A DNA stretch of 6,750 nt. It comes from an uncultured Collinsella sp. (lineage in GTDB: Bacteria; Actinomycetota; Coriobacteriia; Coriobacteriales; Coriobacteriaceae). The first letter of the stretch is position 1; each line of letters starts with the position of its first letter. This document shows positions 6,709 to 6,750 of this stretch, piece by piece. The notes beneath the pieces were generated by a model. The model was not told the DNA's origin. It did no database searches and saw nothing but the letters and a program-made list of their open reading frames with translations. Location of the stretch: contig URWZ01000085.1 of assembly GCA_900551625.1 (NCBI GenBank), forward strand, positions 1-6,750, in the 5' to 3' direction. The position numbers were made by a program, and so were the translations under genes.

Positions 6709-6750
6709 CTGTCTCTTATACACATCTGACGCTGCCGACGATATGCAGTG
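6709..6750 (-). other. Reverse-complement Nextera Read 1 adapter with i5 index, not genomic
   Basis: Bases 6709-6741 are the reverse complement of the full 33-base Nextera Read 1 adapter, starting with CTGTCTCTTATACACATCT (mosaic end). The next eight bases, TATGCAGT (6742-6749), are the reverse complement of ACTGCATA, which I recall as Nextera i5 index 506. The final G matches the first base of the following P5 sequence. This order of adapter, index and P5 is what a read running through a short insert would give. Confidence 0.97.

Overview
This window is the front half of a bacterial division and cell wall (dcw) cluster. All genes are on the + strand: mraZ (5' end missing) - rsmH - ftsL-like - ftsI - murF - mraY - murD (3' end missing). 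The DNA is GC-rich and tightly packed. The Gly/Ser/Arg-rich cytoplasmic leader on FtsI, the divergent Cys-poor FtsL-like protein and the general protein style suggest an actinobacterial lineage, most likely a gut Coriobacteriia member such as Collinsella. That assignment is inference from protein character; no taxonomic marker is present.

Layout: bases 1-29 are not genomic. They are the end of an Illumina Nextera (Tn5) Read 1 adapter. Bases 30-404 encode MraZ without about its first 20 residues. Bases 440-1390 encode RsmH, probably from a TTG start. A 90-base gap leads to a small one-pass membrane protein of FtsL type (1481-1951). FtsI, a class B penicillin-binding protein (1970-3835), follows 18 bases later. 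A 123-base gap holds a strong ribosome binding site and a possible -10 element. Then come MurF (3959-5383), MraY (5387-6406, 3-base gap) and the first 97 codons of MurD (from 6416). Bases 6709-6750 are again Nextera adapter in reverse complement, running into an 8-base i5 index.

The genes act together. MraZ is the cluster's transcription regulator and RsmH methylates 16S rRNA. FtsL and FtsI belong to the septal peptidoglycan synthesis complex. MurD and MurF add D-Glu and D-Ala-D-Ala to the UDP-MurNAc-peptide precursor, and MraY moves the finished pentapeptide to the lipid carrier to make lipid I. MurE, which usually sits between ftsI and murF, is absent here.

I found no undescribed biological system. 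The core genes look intact and conventional. The most useful observations are the adapter contamination at both ends, which forms a false inverted terminal repeat and creates false protein ends, and the missing murE with possible separate expression of the murF block.
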